From Nitrosospira sp. (GTDB lineage: Bacteria; Pseudomonadota; Gammaproteobacteria; Burkholderiales; Nitrosomonadaceae), in the NCBI GenBank assembly GCA_013821425.1, contig JACDGV010000001.1, positions 310,001 through 374,000 on the forward strand: a stretch of DNA of 64,000 nucleotides. The letters are read 5' to 3'. Below are positions 26,746-35,748 of this stretch, piece by piece; the stretch's first letter is position 1; each line of letters begins with the position of its first letter. Position numbers and translations under genes: made by a program. Under the pieces are notes generated by a model. It ran no database searches. It saw nothing but the letters and a program-made list of their open reading frames with translations, and was not told the DNA's origin.

Positions 26746-28071
26746 ATGAGCATGGTTACCAGCAACAGCTATCTCGAAAGTCTGCTTCAGGGGCGGCCGC
26801 AACTTCCACCAAGCCCGCTGGCATGGTTTAACCACCTGCGTGCAAACGCCGTTGACCGGGCTGGCACGCTAAAGGTGCCGACGACGCGCGATGAAGAGTG
26901 GCGCTTTACTGATATCTCGCCACTCGCCGCACTGTCGTTAAAGCCTGTACGTGCCGCCTCGTCATTGGAAGCGGCAGACGTGGAGCGTTTCTACCTGCCG
27001 GAGGCGAAAAACAGGCTCGTGTTTGTCGATGGCGTGTATATGCCGCATCTGTCCAGCCCGACAGGGCCAGATAGCGCCCAAGATCCAGAGGTGGTGGTCG
27101 TTACCGATCTGTCAACGGCCGTATTGGCCCATGCCAAGGCAATAGAGCCGCATCTCGGCCGGCATGCGGGGTTCCAGGATAATTTGTTCGCTGCGCTCAA
27201 TACCGCCTTCCTGCACGACGGAGCGGTAATCATCGCGCCGCGAAACGTGGCGGTTGAGAATCCGATGCACGTGTTATTCATCGCGACGCAATCGGGAGCG
27301 GCAAGCCATCCCCGCTGCCTGTTCATTGCTCAAGACGGCAGTACGGTAACGATCCTGGAGGATTACGTCACGTTGCGGGAAGATGTTTACGTCACCAATG
27401 CAGTGACGGAGGTCGTGCTTGGGAATAATGCCCAGATTAATCACATCCGCGTGCAGCGGGATAGCGCCCAAGCGTTTCACATCGCGAACTGTGCGGTTTC
27501 GCTCGCGCGGTCAAGTCGCTACCGGTCAGTCAGCGTGGCGCTGGGCGCGCGCATTTCGCGCTATGACCTGAATACCCGGCTTGAGGACGAAGGAGCGGAA
27601 TGCGCCATCGACGGGCTGGCATTGATCACCGGACGTCAGCTTGCCGATACGCATACCTGCATCGATCACGCTAAACCGAACGGCATAAGCCGGCAGTCGC
27701 ATAAGTGCATCGTCGATGGCGCCGCGCAGGCGGTATTTAACGGCAAGGTCCTGGTCCGCCCGGGCGCCCAGCGCACCGATTCCGCTCAATCGAGCCGCAA
27801 TTTGCTGCTGAGTGCCAAGGCGCGTGTCGACACCAAGCCGCAACTCGAGATTTTCGCGGATGACGTAAAATGCGCGCACGGAGCGACGGTGGGGCAGCTT
27901 GATAACGAGGAGTTGTTTTATCTCAAGAGCCGCGGACTCTCCGAGGTTGCCGCGCGCAATCTGCTGACTTATGCGTTTGGCGCGGAAATCATAGAACGTA
28001 TTTCCATCGCATCGCTCAGGCACCGGCTGGAGCAGACGGCACTCGAACAAACCAAGAAAACTGAATTATGA
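26746..28071 (+). CDS. sufD: SufD, scaffold subunit of the SufBCD complex
   Basis: From the ATG at 26746 (two bases after the sufC stop) this 441-residue protein pairs with SufB. It has the beta-helix core motifs AVFNGKVLVRPGAQRTDS and DDVKCAHGATVGQLDNEELFYLKSRG, the latter holding the Cys and His that with SufB line the nascent cluster site. The N-terminal part (TTRDEEWRFTDISPLAAL) is typical. An in-frame alternative at 26704 overlaps sufC and is not supported. The stop overlaps the sufS start as ATGA. Confidence 0.95.
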   Translation: MSMVTSNSYLESLLQGRPQLPPSPLAWFNHLRANAVDRAGTLKVPTTRDEEWRFTDISPLAALSLKPVRAASSLEAADVERFYLPEAKNRLVFVDGVYMPHLSSPTGPDSAQDPEVVVVTDLSTAVLAHAKAIEPHLGRHAGFQDNLFAALNTAFLHDGAVIIAPRNVAVENPMHVLFIATQSGAASHPRCLFIAQDGSTVTILEDYVTLREDVYVTNAVTEVVLGNNAQINHIRVQRDSAQAFHIANCAVSLARSSRYRSVSVALGARISRYDLNTRLEDEGAECAIDGLALITGRQLADTHTCIDHAKPNGISRQSHKCIVDGAAQAVFNGKVLVRPGAQRTDSAQSSRNLLLSAKARVDTKPQLEIFADDVKCAHGATVGQLDNEELFYLKSRGLSEVAARNLLTYAFGAEIIERISIASLRHRLEQTALEQTKKTEL

Positions 28072-29327
28072 AGCTCATCGATTCTACCTTGAAACCGGAA
28101 TTCACATCCATGTTCGACGTCGAACACATCCGCGCTGATTTCCCGATCCTCAAACTCCAGGTCGGGGGAAAGCCACTGGTCTATCTCGACAACGCTGCAT
28201 CGAGCCAAATGCCGCAACCGGTGATCGACCGCCTGGTGCGCTATCAGACAAGCGAACATGCCAACATCAACCGCGGAGTGCACTACCTTTCCGAGAAGGC
28301 CACTGCGGAATACGAGGCAGCACGCGGCAAGCTACAGCGTTTCATCCACGCGCGTGAAGACAGGGAAATTATTTTTACCAGCGGCACCACGGATTCAATC
28401 AACCTGGTAATGCACGGTTACGGACGGAAATTCATTGGCGCCGGGGACGAAATCATTCTGACCACGCTTGAGCATCATTCAAACATCGTACCATGGCAGA
28501 TGCTCGCGGAAGAGAAGGGTGCGAAGATTCGTGTCGTACCCATCAACGAAGCGGGAGAGCTTCTCATTGATGAATACGAGAAACTTTTTACCGAGCGTAC
28601 CAAATTCGTCGGTGTGCTGCACGTGTCGAATGCCCTCGGCACTATCAATCCCGTCAGACACATGATTGCGTTCGCCCACGCGCGTGGAGTGCCAGTGCTT
28701 GTTGATGGTGCGCAGGCCGTTCCGCATATGGAGGTGGATGTGCAGGATCTCGACTGCGATTTCTACGCTTTTTCAGGTCACAAGCTGTGTGGCCCGACAG
28801 GCATAGGGGTGCTTTATGGCAAGGCCGAGCTACTGGAGCGCATGCAGCCGTTCAAGGGCGGCGGAGACATGATTCTTTCGGTGACATTCGAAAAAACAAC
28901 ATACAATTCCATCCCGCACAAATTCGAGGCTGGCACTCCTCCGATTGCCGCCGCGGTCGGGCTTGGCGCTGCGGTGGATTATTTATCGGCGATCGGAGTT
29001 GATGCAATCGCCGCTTACGAACTTGAGTTGCTCGACTACGCGACTGAACAATTGTCCCGGTTGCCGGGCGTGCGTATTATCGGCACTGCTGCAAGTAAAA
29101 CCGCAGTGCTGTCGTTCGTGGTCGAGGGAGTGCATCCACACGACATTGGTACCCTATTGAACCAGGATGGGATCGCCGTTCGCACCGGGCACCATTGCGT
29201 GCAACCGGTGATGCTGCGCCTGGGCGTACCGGCTACGACGCGCGCGTCATTTGCATTTTACAACACGATGGCCGAGGCTGATGCATTTATCGCTGGTGTT
29301 CGCGACGTACAGAAGATTTTCGGGTAA
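28068..29327 (+). CDS. sufS: SufS, group II cysteine desulfurase
   Basis: A PLP enzyme that releases sulfur from cysteine for SufBCD. The PLP lysine is in FSGHKLCGPTGIGVLYGK and the catalytic cysteine in RTGHHCVQPVMLRLG, the group II loop. The ATG at 28068 is coupled to sufD by ATGA. A second in-frame ATG at 28110 (MFDVEHIRADFPIL) matches the usual SufS N-terminus better, so 14 residues at the front may not be made. It acts with the SufU gene directly behind it rather than SufE, which is absent here. Confidence 0.95.
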   Translation: MKLIDSTLKPEFTSMFDVEHIRADFPILKLQVGGKPLVYLDNAASSQMPQPVIDRLVRYQTSEHANINRGVHYLSEKATAEYEAARGKLQRFIHAREDREIIFTSGTTDSINLVMHGYGRKFIGAGDEIILTTLEHHSNIVPWQMLAEEKGAKIRVVPINEAGELLIDEYEKLFTERTKFVGVLHVSNALGTINPVRHMIAFAHARGVPVLVDGAQAVPHMEVDVQDLDCDFYAFSGHKLCGPTGIGVLYGKAELLERMQPFKGGGDMILSVTFEKTTYNSIPHKFEAGTPPIAAAVGLGAAVDYLSAIGVDAIAAYELELLDYATEQLSRLPGVRIIGTAASKTAVLSFVVEGVHPHDIGTLLNQDGIAVRTGHHCVQPVMLRLGVPATTRASFAFYNTMAEADAFIAGVRDVQKIFG

Positions 29328-29810
29328 ATGAACACTAAATCGATCTATCAAGAAGTTATTCTTGATCACAATAAAAAGCCTCGTAATTACGGCACCCTGG
29401 ATAGCCCGAGCCATCACGCGGTCGGCCATAATCCATTGTGCGGCGACCACCTCGACGTTGAGCTCAACCTTGACGGAGATCGCATCGATAGCATCGCGTT
29501 TCATGGCGAATCGTGCGCGATCTGCAAGGCATCGGCTTCAATGATGACCACCGTCGTGAAAGGCAGGTCGCGTACTGATGCGGAAACGATGATAAAGGAA
29601 TTCCGGGAGATGGCGACCGGCACGCTCGATCCGGAGGGTCAGCACCACTTGGGGCGGCTCAAGGTATTTGCCGGGGTGCGCGACCTGCCGACACGCGTAA
29701 AATGCGCCATTCTGCCATGGCATACGCTTCATGCGGCACTTAATTCCGTTAACACTACCTCGACCGAGGCCGAGGGCGACCCGATGCGCGCGGCGATAGG
29801 TGATGCTTAA
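29328..29810 (+). CDS. sufU: SufU-type sulfur-transfer/scaffold protein
   Basis: A 160-residue IscU-fold protein starting immediately after the sufS stop. Three ligand cysteines are present (NPLCGD, GESCAICKAS, RVKCAILPWH). The long insertion between the second and third cysteines (GQHHLGRLKVFAGVRDLPT region) marks it as SufU rather than IscU; SufU proteins are zinc-dependent sulfurtransferases that take persulfide from SufS. It has a non-conserved C-terminal tail of about 20 residues. SufU is best known from Gram-positive bacteria, so its presence in this operon is notable. Confidence 0.92.
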   Translation: MNTKSIYQEVILDHNKKPRNYGTLDSPSHHAVGHNPLCGDHLDVELNLDGDRIDSIAFHGESCAICKASASMMTTVVKGRSRTDAETMIKEFREMATGTLDPEGQHHLGRLKVFAGVRDLPTRVKCAILPWHTLHAALNSVNTTSTEAEGDPMRAAIGDA

Positions 29811-29899
29811 GAAGTTCCTGCCCACCTTCTGCTTGTTTGTCCGGTGGAGTGCCTTGGTTTCCGCGCGACCTATTCCGGGTTTCTCCAGTGGAGCTCCTA

Positions 29900-30460
29900 A
29901 TGCCAAAAATTGCTGAAATAGAGGGTACGCCGAACAGGAATGCGCTGAAGTTCATCTTGAAGGAACCTCTGACGTGGGGGGTGACGCGTTCCTATGACAA
30001 TGCCGAGCAGGCGCAAGACGATCCGCTTGCGGCTGCGCTGTTCGATATCGATCATGTTACCAACGTATTTTATGTCGATCGCTGGGTTACGGTCACGCAG
30101 GACGGTGGTGCGGACTGGCAAGACCTTGCACGCGAAATCGCGGACCCCATCCGCGCCGCACCTGCGGCGGATGCACAATCGGCGGATAAAGTCGCGGCAG
30201 CAACCGAAGCGATCGCAGGCCTAACCCATGAGGACCAGCAGCGTCTCGACGTGATTAACGAGATGCTCGATGAGGAAGTGCGCCCCTACCTGCAAAACGA
30301 CGGGGGGGATCTCCACGTTATGGGCCTTGAGGGGAACATACTCAGCGTGCACTACCAGGGCGCCTGCGGTACTTGTCCAAGCTCAATCTCGGGTACCCTC
30401 CGAGGTATCCAGAATATGCTAAGGTCAATAGAACCCGATCTTGAAGTGGTTGCCCTCTGA
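29900..30460 (+). CDS. Nfu-type Fe-S carrier (Nfu_N plus NifU-like C-terminal domain)
   Basis: From the ATG at 29900 (GGAG nine bases upstream) the 186-residue product has an N-terminal Nfu_N/scaffold domain (IEGTPNRNALKFILKEPLTW), an Ala-rich linker around residues 95-115, and a NifU-like domain with the CxxC cluster site in YQGACGTCPSSISGTL. It probably delivers [4Fe-4S] clusters from the SUF scaffold to targets. It is the last gene of the suf operon; the frame open upstream to 29837 has no start support. Confidence 0.9.
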   Translation: MPKIAEIEGTPNRNALKFILKEPLTWGVTRSYDNAEQAQDDPLAAALFDIDHVTNVFYVDRWVTVTQDGGADWQDLAREIADPIRAAPAADAQSADKVAAATEAIAGLTHEDQQRLDVINEMLDEEVRPYLQNDGGDLHVMGLEGNILSVHYQGACGTCPSSISGTLRGIQNMLRSIEPDLEVVAL

Positions 30461-30684
30461 ATCGGGCAGTCACCCATTTCTTTTTCTTCTTTAGCCCGGA
30501 ACCCCGATCCTGGCCCTGGCCTCCAAATGACTGCAATCATTTGCCCGGAGGGCAGTTGTCCCTGACGCATTGCCTTTGGGCCCGCCATTCCGGGTTTATC
30601 TCCATATTAGCCAATGGGGCTTAGCCAATGGGGCGCTCAAAAGACCTCATCTTGTTGCATTCCCCATACATTGATAGGCTATAG

Positions 30685-30737
30685 TATGCCGGACTTTCCC
30701 CGCCACCTGGCGCGGTGGCGCGGGTGAGCCCGGCATA
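30685..30737 (+). other. Strong hairpin in the suf-hemJ gap, terminator or leader structure
   Basis: The gap 30461-30765 holds no gene. Within it TATGCCGG (30685-30692) pairs with CCGGCATA (30730-30737), enclosing a second stem CGCCACC/GGTGGCG. The hairpin is followed after a few bases by CTTTTTCTATTT and lies only 28 bases before the hemJ ATG. It could end suf-operon transcripts or act as an attenuator in the hemJ leader. A direct repeat AGCCAATGGGGC occurs twice near 30610-30635. Confidence 0.55.
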
Positions 30738-30765
30738 AATCAACTTTTTCTATTTAAAAAGCCGG

Positions 30766-31182
30766 ATGCTCTGGATAAAATCATTCCATATAATTTTTGT
30801 AGTGACCTGGTTCGCCGGCCTGTTTTATTTGCCGCGTCTTTTTGTCTATCACGCCATGAGCGATGACTTCCCGGGTATCGAGCGGTTCAAGGTGATGGAA
30901 CGCAAACTCTATTATGGAATCATGACGCCCAGCGCCGTGCTGACAGTGCTTTTGGGGCTGTGGCTGTGGCTGGGTTATGGCATTACGGGCGACTGGCTTT
31001 ACGCCAAGCTCGTGCTGGTCGTGATGCTGATAGCTTACCATCTGTACTGCGGCAAGCTACTTGCGGATTTCAAGCATGACCGTAATCGGCATGGACACGT
31101 TTATTACCGGTGGTTCAACGAAGTTCCGGTACTGATTCTGGTTGCGGTGGTAATACTCGTGGTGGTGAAGCCGTGGCCCTAA
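30766..31182 (+). CDS. hemJ: Protoporphyrinogen IX oxidase HemJ
   Basis: A 138-residue membrane protein with four hydrophobic helices. The opening LWIKSFHIIFVVTWFAGLFY carries the conserved His in helix 1, and the family motifs FYLPRLFVYHA, MERKLYYGIMTPS and YRWFNEVPVL are present. This is the HemJ type of the enzyme that makes protoporphyrin IX, unrelated to HemG or HemY. HemE, another haem-pathway enzyme, lies 2.7 kb downstream. The haem demand of a cytochrome-rich organism fits. The ATG follows a GCCGG rather than a clear ribosome binding site. Confidence 0.9.
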   Translation: MLWIKSFHIIFVVTWFAGLFYLPRLFVYHAMSDDFPGIERFKVMERKLYYGIMTPSAVLTVLLGLWLWLGYGITGDWLYAKLVLVVMLIAYHLYCGKLLADFKHDRNRHGHVYYRWFNEVPVLILVAVVILVVVKPWP

Positions 31183-31259
31183 GGGTAAGGGTAACTTGCA
31201 CTCGGTTCCGTAACCCCTCCAAGCCGGCAATACCGCGAGATCGTGCCTCAACGTAAACA

Positions 31260-32360
31260 ATGAAAACAATCACGGTCAGTCTCGCGCGCGTGCCGGGCGA
31301 GCGCAGCTACCCGATACACATCGGCGAAGGCGTTTTGTCTCGACCGGGGCTTATGCTTGAGTACTTGCCGCAAAAGCGCGTCGTTATCGTATCCAATACT
31401 ACGGTGGCGCCACTTTATCTGGAAAAACTGGGTAGCGCGCTGGAGAGTCACGGCGTTGCACCGGTCCCCATCATTCTTCCGGACGGGGAGGAGTACAAGA
31501 ACTGGCAAACGCTAAACCTCATTTTTGATGCTCTTCTGACGCACCGCTGTGAACGCAGCACACCCATCATTGCCCTTGGTGGCGGAGTTGTCGGTGACCT
31601 GGCAGGATTTGCCGCCGCAACCTATCTGCGTGGCGTGCCCTTTATTCAAGTTCCGACCACACTTCTGGCGCAGGTTGACTCGTCGGTGGGCGGGAAGACC
31701 GGCATTAACCATCCGCTTGGCAAGAATATGATTGGAGCGTTTTATCAACCGCGGGTGGTACTGGCAGACACGGAAGCACTTGATACTTTGCCAGAAAGGC
31801 AGTTACGTGCGGGCATTGCGGAGATTATCAAGTATGGCCTTATCCGCGATCCCATTTTTCTAGAGTGGATCGAGTCGAACATGCCGGCACTTCTGGCGCG
31901 AGATGCCGGGATACTGATGCAAGCGATACAACGCAGCTGCATGAACAAGGCCGAAGTGGTCGAAGCGGATGAGCGCGAGAGTGGCGTTCGTGCACTGTTG
32001 AACCTGGGACATACCTTCGGTCACGCGATCGAGAATGGGATGGGGTATGGAGTATGGCTTCATGGAGAGGCAGTGGCGGCCGGAACGGTTCTGGCCGCGG
32101 AACTGTCACGGCGAATGGGCATGATTACGCAGGCTGACGTGGAGCGGATAGTGAACCTTTACCGACAGGCGGGGCTTCCCGTGGCTGCCCCCAACCTGGG
32201 TACGGCAAAATATTTGCGTCTGATGGGGCTGGACAAGAAAGTGGAGGGGGGGAAGCTGCGCTTTGTGTTACTCGAATGCATTGGCGGGGCCGTAGTCCGA
32301 TCCGACGTGCCTGCTGACATACTGGCTGAGACCCTTATGGAATGCACCGCCTATGCATGA
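31260..32360 (+). CDS. aroB: 3-dehydroquinate synthase
   Basis: This NAD-dependent enzyme performs the second step of the shikimate pathway, converting DAHP to 3-dehydroquinate. Length is 366 residues, as usual. Motifs seen: [55 protein letters not shown] and the metal-site region [17 protein letters not shown]. Its end overlaps the dgt start by eight bases, showing co-transcription. An aroK neighbour, common elsewhere, is not present. Confidence 0.96.
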   Translation: MKTITVSLARVPGERSYPIHIGEGVLSRPGLMLEYLPQKRVVIVSNTTVAPLYLEKLGSALESHGVAPVPIILPDGEEYKNWQTLNLIFDALLTHRCERSTPIIALGGGVVGDLAGFAAATYLRGVPFIQVPTTLLAQVDSSVGGKTGINHPLGKNMIGAFYQPRVVLADTEALDTLPERQLRAGIAEIIKYGLIRDPIFLEWIESNMPALLARDAGILMQAIQRSCMNKAEVVEADERESGVRALLNLGHTFGHAIENGMGYGVWLHGEAVAAGTVLAAELSRRMGMITQADVERIVNLYRQAGLPVAAPNLGTAKYLRLMGLDKKVEGGKLRFVLLECIGGAVVRSDVPADILAETLMECTAYA

Positions 32361-33474
32361 GTTGGCCCCGTATGCGGTATCGCCGGAAAACTCGCGTGGG
32401 CGCCGCATCGCGGAACAGTCCTCCCCAGGGCGGACGCCGTTCCAGCGCGACCGTGATCGCATTATTCACTCGACTGCGTTCCGCCGGCTCGAATACAAGA
32501 CCCAGGTTTTTGTCAATCACGAAGGGGACCTGTTCCGCACGCGGCTGACGCACAGTCTGGAAGTAGCGCAGATTGGCCGCTCGGTTGCGAGAAACCTGTA
32601 CCTCAACGAAGACCTGGTTGAGGCTATCGCGCTGGCGCATGACCTGGGCCATACCCCATTCGGCCATGCGGGTCAGGAGGCATTGAACGATTGCATGAAG
32701 GATCATGGCGGCTTTGAGCACAATCTCCAGTCGTTGCGGGTGGTTGATGTTCTGGAAGAGCACTATGGGGCATTTGATGGCCTGAACCTGTGCTTTGAAA
32801 CCCGTGAAGGTATCCTCAAGCATTGTTCCAGGAAAAATGCCGATAAACTGGGCGACGTGGGCGAGCGTTTCCTTCTGGACCGACGGCCTTCCCTGGAAGC
32901 GCAGCTGGCCAATCTTGCCGATGAAATTGCATACAACAACCACGATGTGGACGACGGCTTGCGCTCCGGCCTCATTTCACAGGAACAACTTGAGGAAGTC
33001 GGAATATTCGGCCGGCATCTTGCCATGGCCAGGAAGGATTACCCCGGAATTTCCGGCCGCCGTTTGATTCATGAAACCGTTCGACGCATGATTAATACAC
33101 TAGTGGCGGATCTCACTCGGCAAAGTGCAATGAATATCCGGGATGCCGGTCCGGCCAGCTTATCGATGGTTCAGGAGGCGCCTTTTCTGATCGGTTTCAG
33201 TAATCAGATCCGGCAAGAGCAGCAGGAGCTGAAAAAATTCCTGCGCGACTATCTTTACCGGCACTACAAAGTGGCCCGGATGAGCGCAAAGGCGCGTCAC
33301 ACCGTCGAAATGCTCTTTAATGCGTTTCACTCCGACATTCTCCTGCTTCCACCGGCATTTCAGGCAAAGTATCATCAGGTCAGGCACCAGGCAATTGCGG
33401 ACTACATCGCCGGGATGACGGATCGCTATGCGATCCGGGAATATCGGCGGCTATTTGCAATCGAGGAGCGCTGA
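32353..33474 (+). CDS. dgt: Deoxyguanosine triphosphate triphosphohydrolase-like HD-domain protein
   Basis: A 373-residue HD-superfamily dNTP triphosphohydrolase. The metal-binding His/Asp set is visible in [15 protein letters not shown] and [16 protein letters not shown], with the later Asp in [15 protein letters not shown]. The size matches the shorter dGTPase-like type rather than E. coli Dgt (505). It hydrolyses dNTPs to nucleosides and triphosphate; the substrate preference is not readable. It is coupled to aroB by overlap, an arrangement common in betaproteobacteria. Confidence 0.92.
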   Translation: MHELAPYAVSPENSRGRRIAEQSSPGRTPFQRDRDRIIHSTAFRRLEYKTQVFVNHEGDLFRTRLTHSLEVAQIGRSVARNLYLNEDLVEAIALAHDLGHTPFGHAGQEALNDCMKDHGGFEHNLQSLRVVDVLEEHYGAFDGLNLCFETREGILKHCSRKNADKLGDVGERFLLDRRPSLEAQLANLADEIAYNNHDVDDGLRSGLISQEQLEEVGIFGRHLAMARKDYPGISGRRLIHETVRRMINTLVADLTRQSAMNIRDAGPASLSMVQEAPFLIGFSNQIRQEQQELKKFLRDYLYRHYKVARMSAKARHTVEMLFNAFHSDILLLPPAFQAKYHQVRHQAIADYIAGMTDRYAIREYRRLFAIEER

Positions 33475-33661
33475 ATGCCGATGTTGTATCTCGCGCCCGC
33501 GGCCCGCTGAGCAGCCGCAAGTTGTTGCAGGCAGCATGGCCGCGAAAATCTTCTTCGGGATTTCCCCGGCTACCGCACGGATGAGCCTGAAATATCAGGC
33601 ATTACAGTGGCCACGTATGCCACGGGGCATGTACCCGGAGGCCAATCGCTGGTAATATCTG

Positions 33662-33716
33662 GGGAATCCCTGAACAAGTCCCGCGCGGACGCGAGGGGTC
33701 TTGTTCAGGGATTCCC
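33662..33716. repeat. Perfect 17-bp inverted repeat in the dgt-hemE gap
   Basis: The 397-base gap 33475-33871 holds no convincing gene. Within it GGGAATCCCTGAACAAG (33662-33678) pairs perfectly with CTTGTTCAGGGATTCCC (33700-33716) around a 21-base GC-rich loop. No T-run follows on either side, so it is not a standard terminator. It looks like a palindromic repeat unit or a relic of a small mobile repeat. CTTGTTCAG followed by a T-rich tract also occurs at 2720 in another intergenic region. Confidence 0.85.
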
Positions 33717-33871
33717 AAGAGTCCGGGAAGGGCGAACGTGTCCCGGGCAAAGATGTGCTTCGATGGGTCATCGTCCATGTAATGGCGCGCGTGGATTTGT
33801 CACCCGGACATGCGGTGAACGCGATGCCACCGTGCCTTTTGCTGAATTTTTGTGCGATTGAACAGACGCGA

Positions 33872-34945
33872 ATGACCAGACTGAAGAATGATACTTTCCT
33901 CCGGGCTCTCCTCAGGCAGCCTACCGACCATACCCCCATCTGGTTAATGCGCCAGGCTGGGCGCTATTTGCCCGAGTATAACCAGACGCGGGCGCGGGCC
34001 GGCAGCTTTCTTTCGTTGTGCAAAAATCCCGACTTCGCCACCGAAGTAACGATGCAACCCCTCGCGCGATTCCCTCTGGACGCCGCGATCCTGTTTTCGG
34101 ATATTCTCACGATTCCCGATGCGATGGGACTAGGCCTTTATTTTTCCGAGGGGGAAGGGCCGAAGTTCGAGCGGCCCTTGCGCGAGGAATGGGAGATCCG
34201 CGCCCTTTCGGTACCCGATCCGGAAATGCATCTGCGTTATGTAATGGATGCGGTTTCCCAGATACGAAAGGCGCTGGATAACGCCATTCCGCTGATCGGC
34301 TTTTCCGGTAGTCCCTTCACGCTTGCCTGTTACATGGTCGAGGGACGTGGCGGTACTGATTTTCGCCAGATCAAGACCATGTTATATCAGCGGCCCGATC
34401 TGCTGCATCATGTTCTTAATATCAATGCGCAAGCCGTTACCGCTTATCTGAATGCCCAGATTGAATCCGGCGCGCAGGCGGTAATGATTTTCGATACGTG
34501 GGGCGGAGCCTTGTCTCATGCTGCTTATCAGGAATTTTCCCTGCGTTACATGAGTCAAATTCTGGCAGGGCTGACACGCGAACATGGCGGTGTGCGCATT
34601 CCGAGCATTGTCTTTACAAAAGGTGGTGGATTGTGGCTGGAAAGCATTGCCGACAGCGGGTGCGATGCAGTCGGGCTTGACTGGACAGTGGATATCGGCG
34701 AGGCGCGGCGGCGCGTCGGCCACAAAGTGGCTTTGCAGGGAAACCTCGACCCCAACGTACTATTTTCGGCGCCGGAAGTGATTGCTGCTGAAGCAGGCAA
34801 GGTCCTTTCCGGTTTCGGCAATGGCCCCGGTCACGTTTTTAATCTTGGTCATGGCATTTCCCAGTTTACTCCTCCCGAAAATGCCCGGACGCTGGTTGAG
34901 GCCGTCCACGCGTTGAGCCGGAAATATCACCAGTCCGATGCGTAG
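33872..34945 (+). CDS. hemE: Uroporphyrinogen decarboxylase
   Basis: HemE removes four carboxyl groups from uroporphyrinogen III to give coproporphyrinogen III. From the ATG at 33872 it has 357 residues, the family length. Motifs: [16 protein letters not shown] near the N-terminus, [13 protein letters not shown] with the catalytic Asp, [16 protein letters not shown], and GNLDPNVLF near the end. The open frame upstream to 33701 overlaps the inverted repeat and is rejected; no strong ribosome binding site is seen. A 119-base gap separates it from the response regulator. Confidence 0.96.
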   Translation: MTRLKNDTFLRALLRQPTDHTPIWLMRQAGRYLPEYNQTRARAGSFLSLCKNPDFATEVTMQPLARFPLDAAILFSDILTIPDAMGLGLYFSEGEGPKFERPLREEWEIRALSVPDPEMHLRYVMDAVSQIRKALDNAIPLIGFSGSPFTLACYMVEGRGGTDFRQIKTMLYQRPDLLHHVLNINAQAVTAYLNAQIESGAQAVMIFDTWGGALSHAAYQEFSLRYMSQILAGLTREHGGVRIPSIVFTKGGGLWLESIADSGCDAVGLDWTVDIGEARRRVGHKVALQGNLDPNVLFSAPEVIAAEAGKVLSGFGNGPGHVFNLGHGISQFTPPENARTLVEAVHALSRKYHQSDA

Positions 34946-35064
34946 GGTAACAGGGGTAACAGGAGTTCTGGCGAATAGAACAGGCCGGAACAGCTTTTTC
35001 CAGTGTGGTTTTATTTTATGAATCGGGTTAATAGTTTCACATACTTGTCCAGCGGGACGCTCTA

Positions 35065-35748
35065 GTGCGCATACTTATAATTGAAGACGATCCAGCGATA
35101 GCCAGCAATCTTTACGATTTTCTCGAAGCCCGTGGTCACGGGGTCGATGCCGCCGCCGATGGCATTACGGGGCTTCATCTTGCCGTTACACAGCAATTCG
35201 ACGGAATACTGCTCGATCTTGGATTGCCGGGCACGGATGGCATTACGCTCTGCCGCAAGCTTCGGCAGGAAGCGCATCTGGATACACCCGTGCTCATGCT
35301 GACGGCGCGCGACACGCTGGAGGACAAGCTGAAAGGTTTCGACTGCGGAGCGGATGATTATCTGGTCAAGCCATTCGCACTGAAAGAAGTCGAAGCGCGT
35401 CTGGTTGCCATTCACAAGCGCCGGAGAGGCACTGTTACCAGCCGTACATTGGAAACGGACGATCTTTCCTTTGATCCGAAGACGCTGTCGATTGTCTTTG
35501 CTGGGGCCAATGTCAAGTTGCCGCCAAAGTGCATCGGTTTGCTGGCGGTAATGATGAGTGAACCTGGCCGGGTTTTCAGCCGCAAGGAACTGGAATCGGA
35601 GGTGTGGGGCGATACGCACGAAACCAGCGATACCTTGCGCAGCCATATGCACGAATTGCGGCGTGCTCTCACCCGTGCCGGCGGCTATGACCCCATAGAA
35701 ACCGTCCATGGACTGGGCTACCGCCTGGCCACACGTGCCCGGGTTTAA
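35065..35748 (+). CDS. OmpR-family response regulator
   Basis: A 227-residue two-domain regulator with a GTG start. The receiver shows the acidic pair in ILIIEDDPAIASN, the phospho-acceptor in ILLDLGLPGTDG, the Thr/Ser switch in VLMLTARD and the Lys in DDYLVKPFA. The C-terminal winged helix includes VFSRKELESEVWG and DTLRSHMHELRRAL, close to the QseB/PmrA/PhoP group. The kinase gene begins inside its last codons. The three TCTTCAC repeats with 11-bp spacing in front of the SulP gene have the form expected of a target for this protein class. Confidence 0.93.
   Translation: MRILIIEDDPAIASNLYDFLEARGHGVDAAADGITGLHLAVTQQFDGILLDLGLPGTDGITLCRKLRQEAHLDTPVLMLTARDTLEDKLKGFDCGADDYLVKPFALKEVEARLVAIHKRRRGTVTSRTLETDDLSFDPKTLSIVFAGANVKLPPKCIGLLAVMMSEPGRVFSRKELESEVWGDTHETSDTLRSHMHELRRALTRAGGYDPIETVHGLGYRLATRARV

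Noticed and set aside
33701-33871. 57-codon extension of hemE
   Set aside because: It begins inside the inverted repeat and encodes nothing conserved; HemE proteins start at MTRLKND as at 33872.
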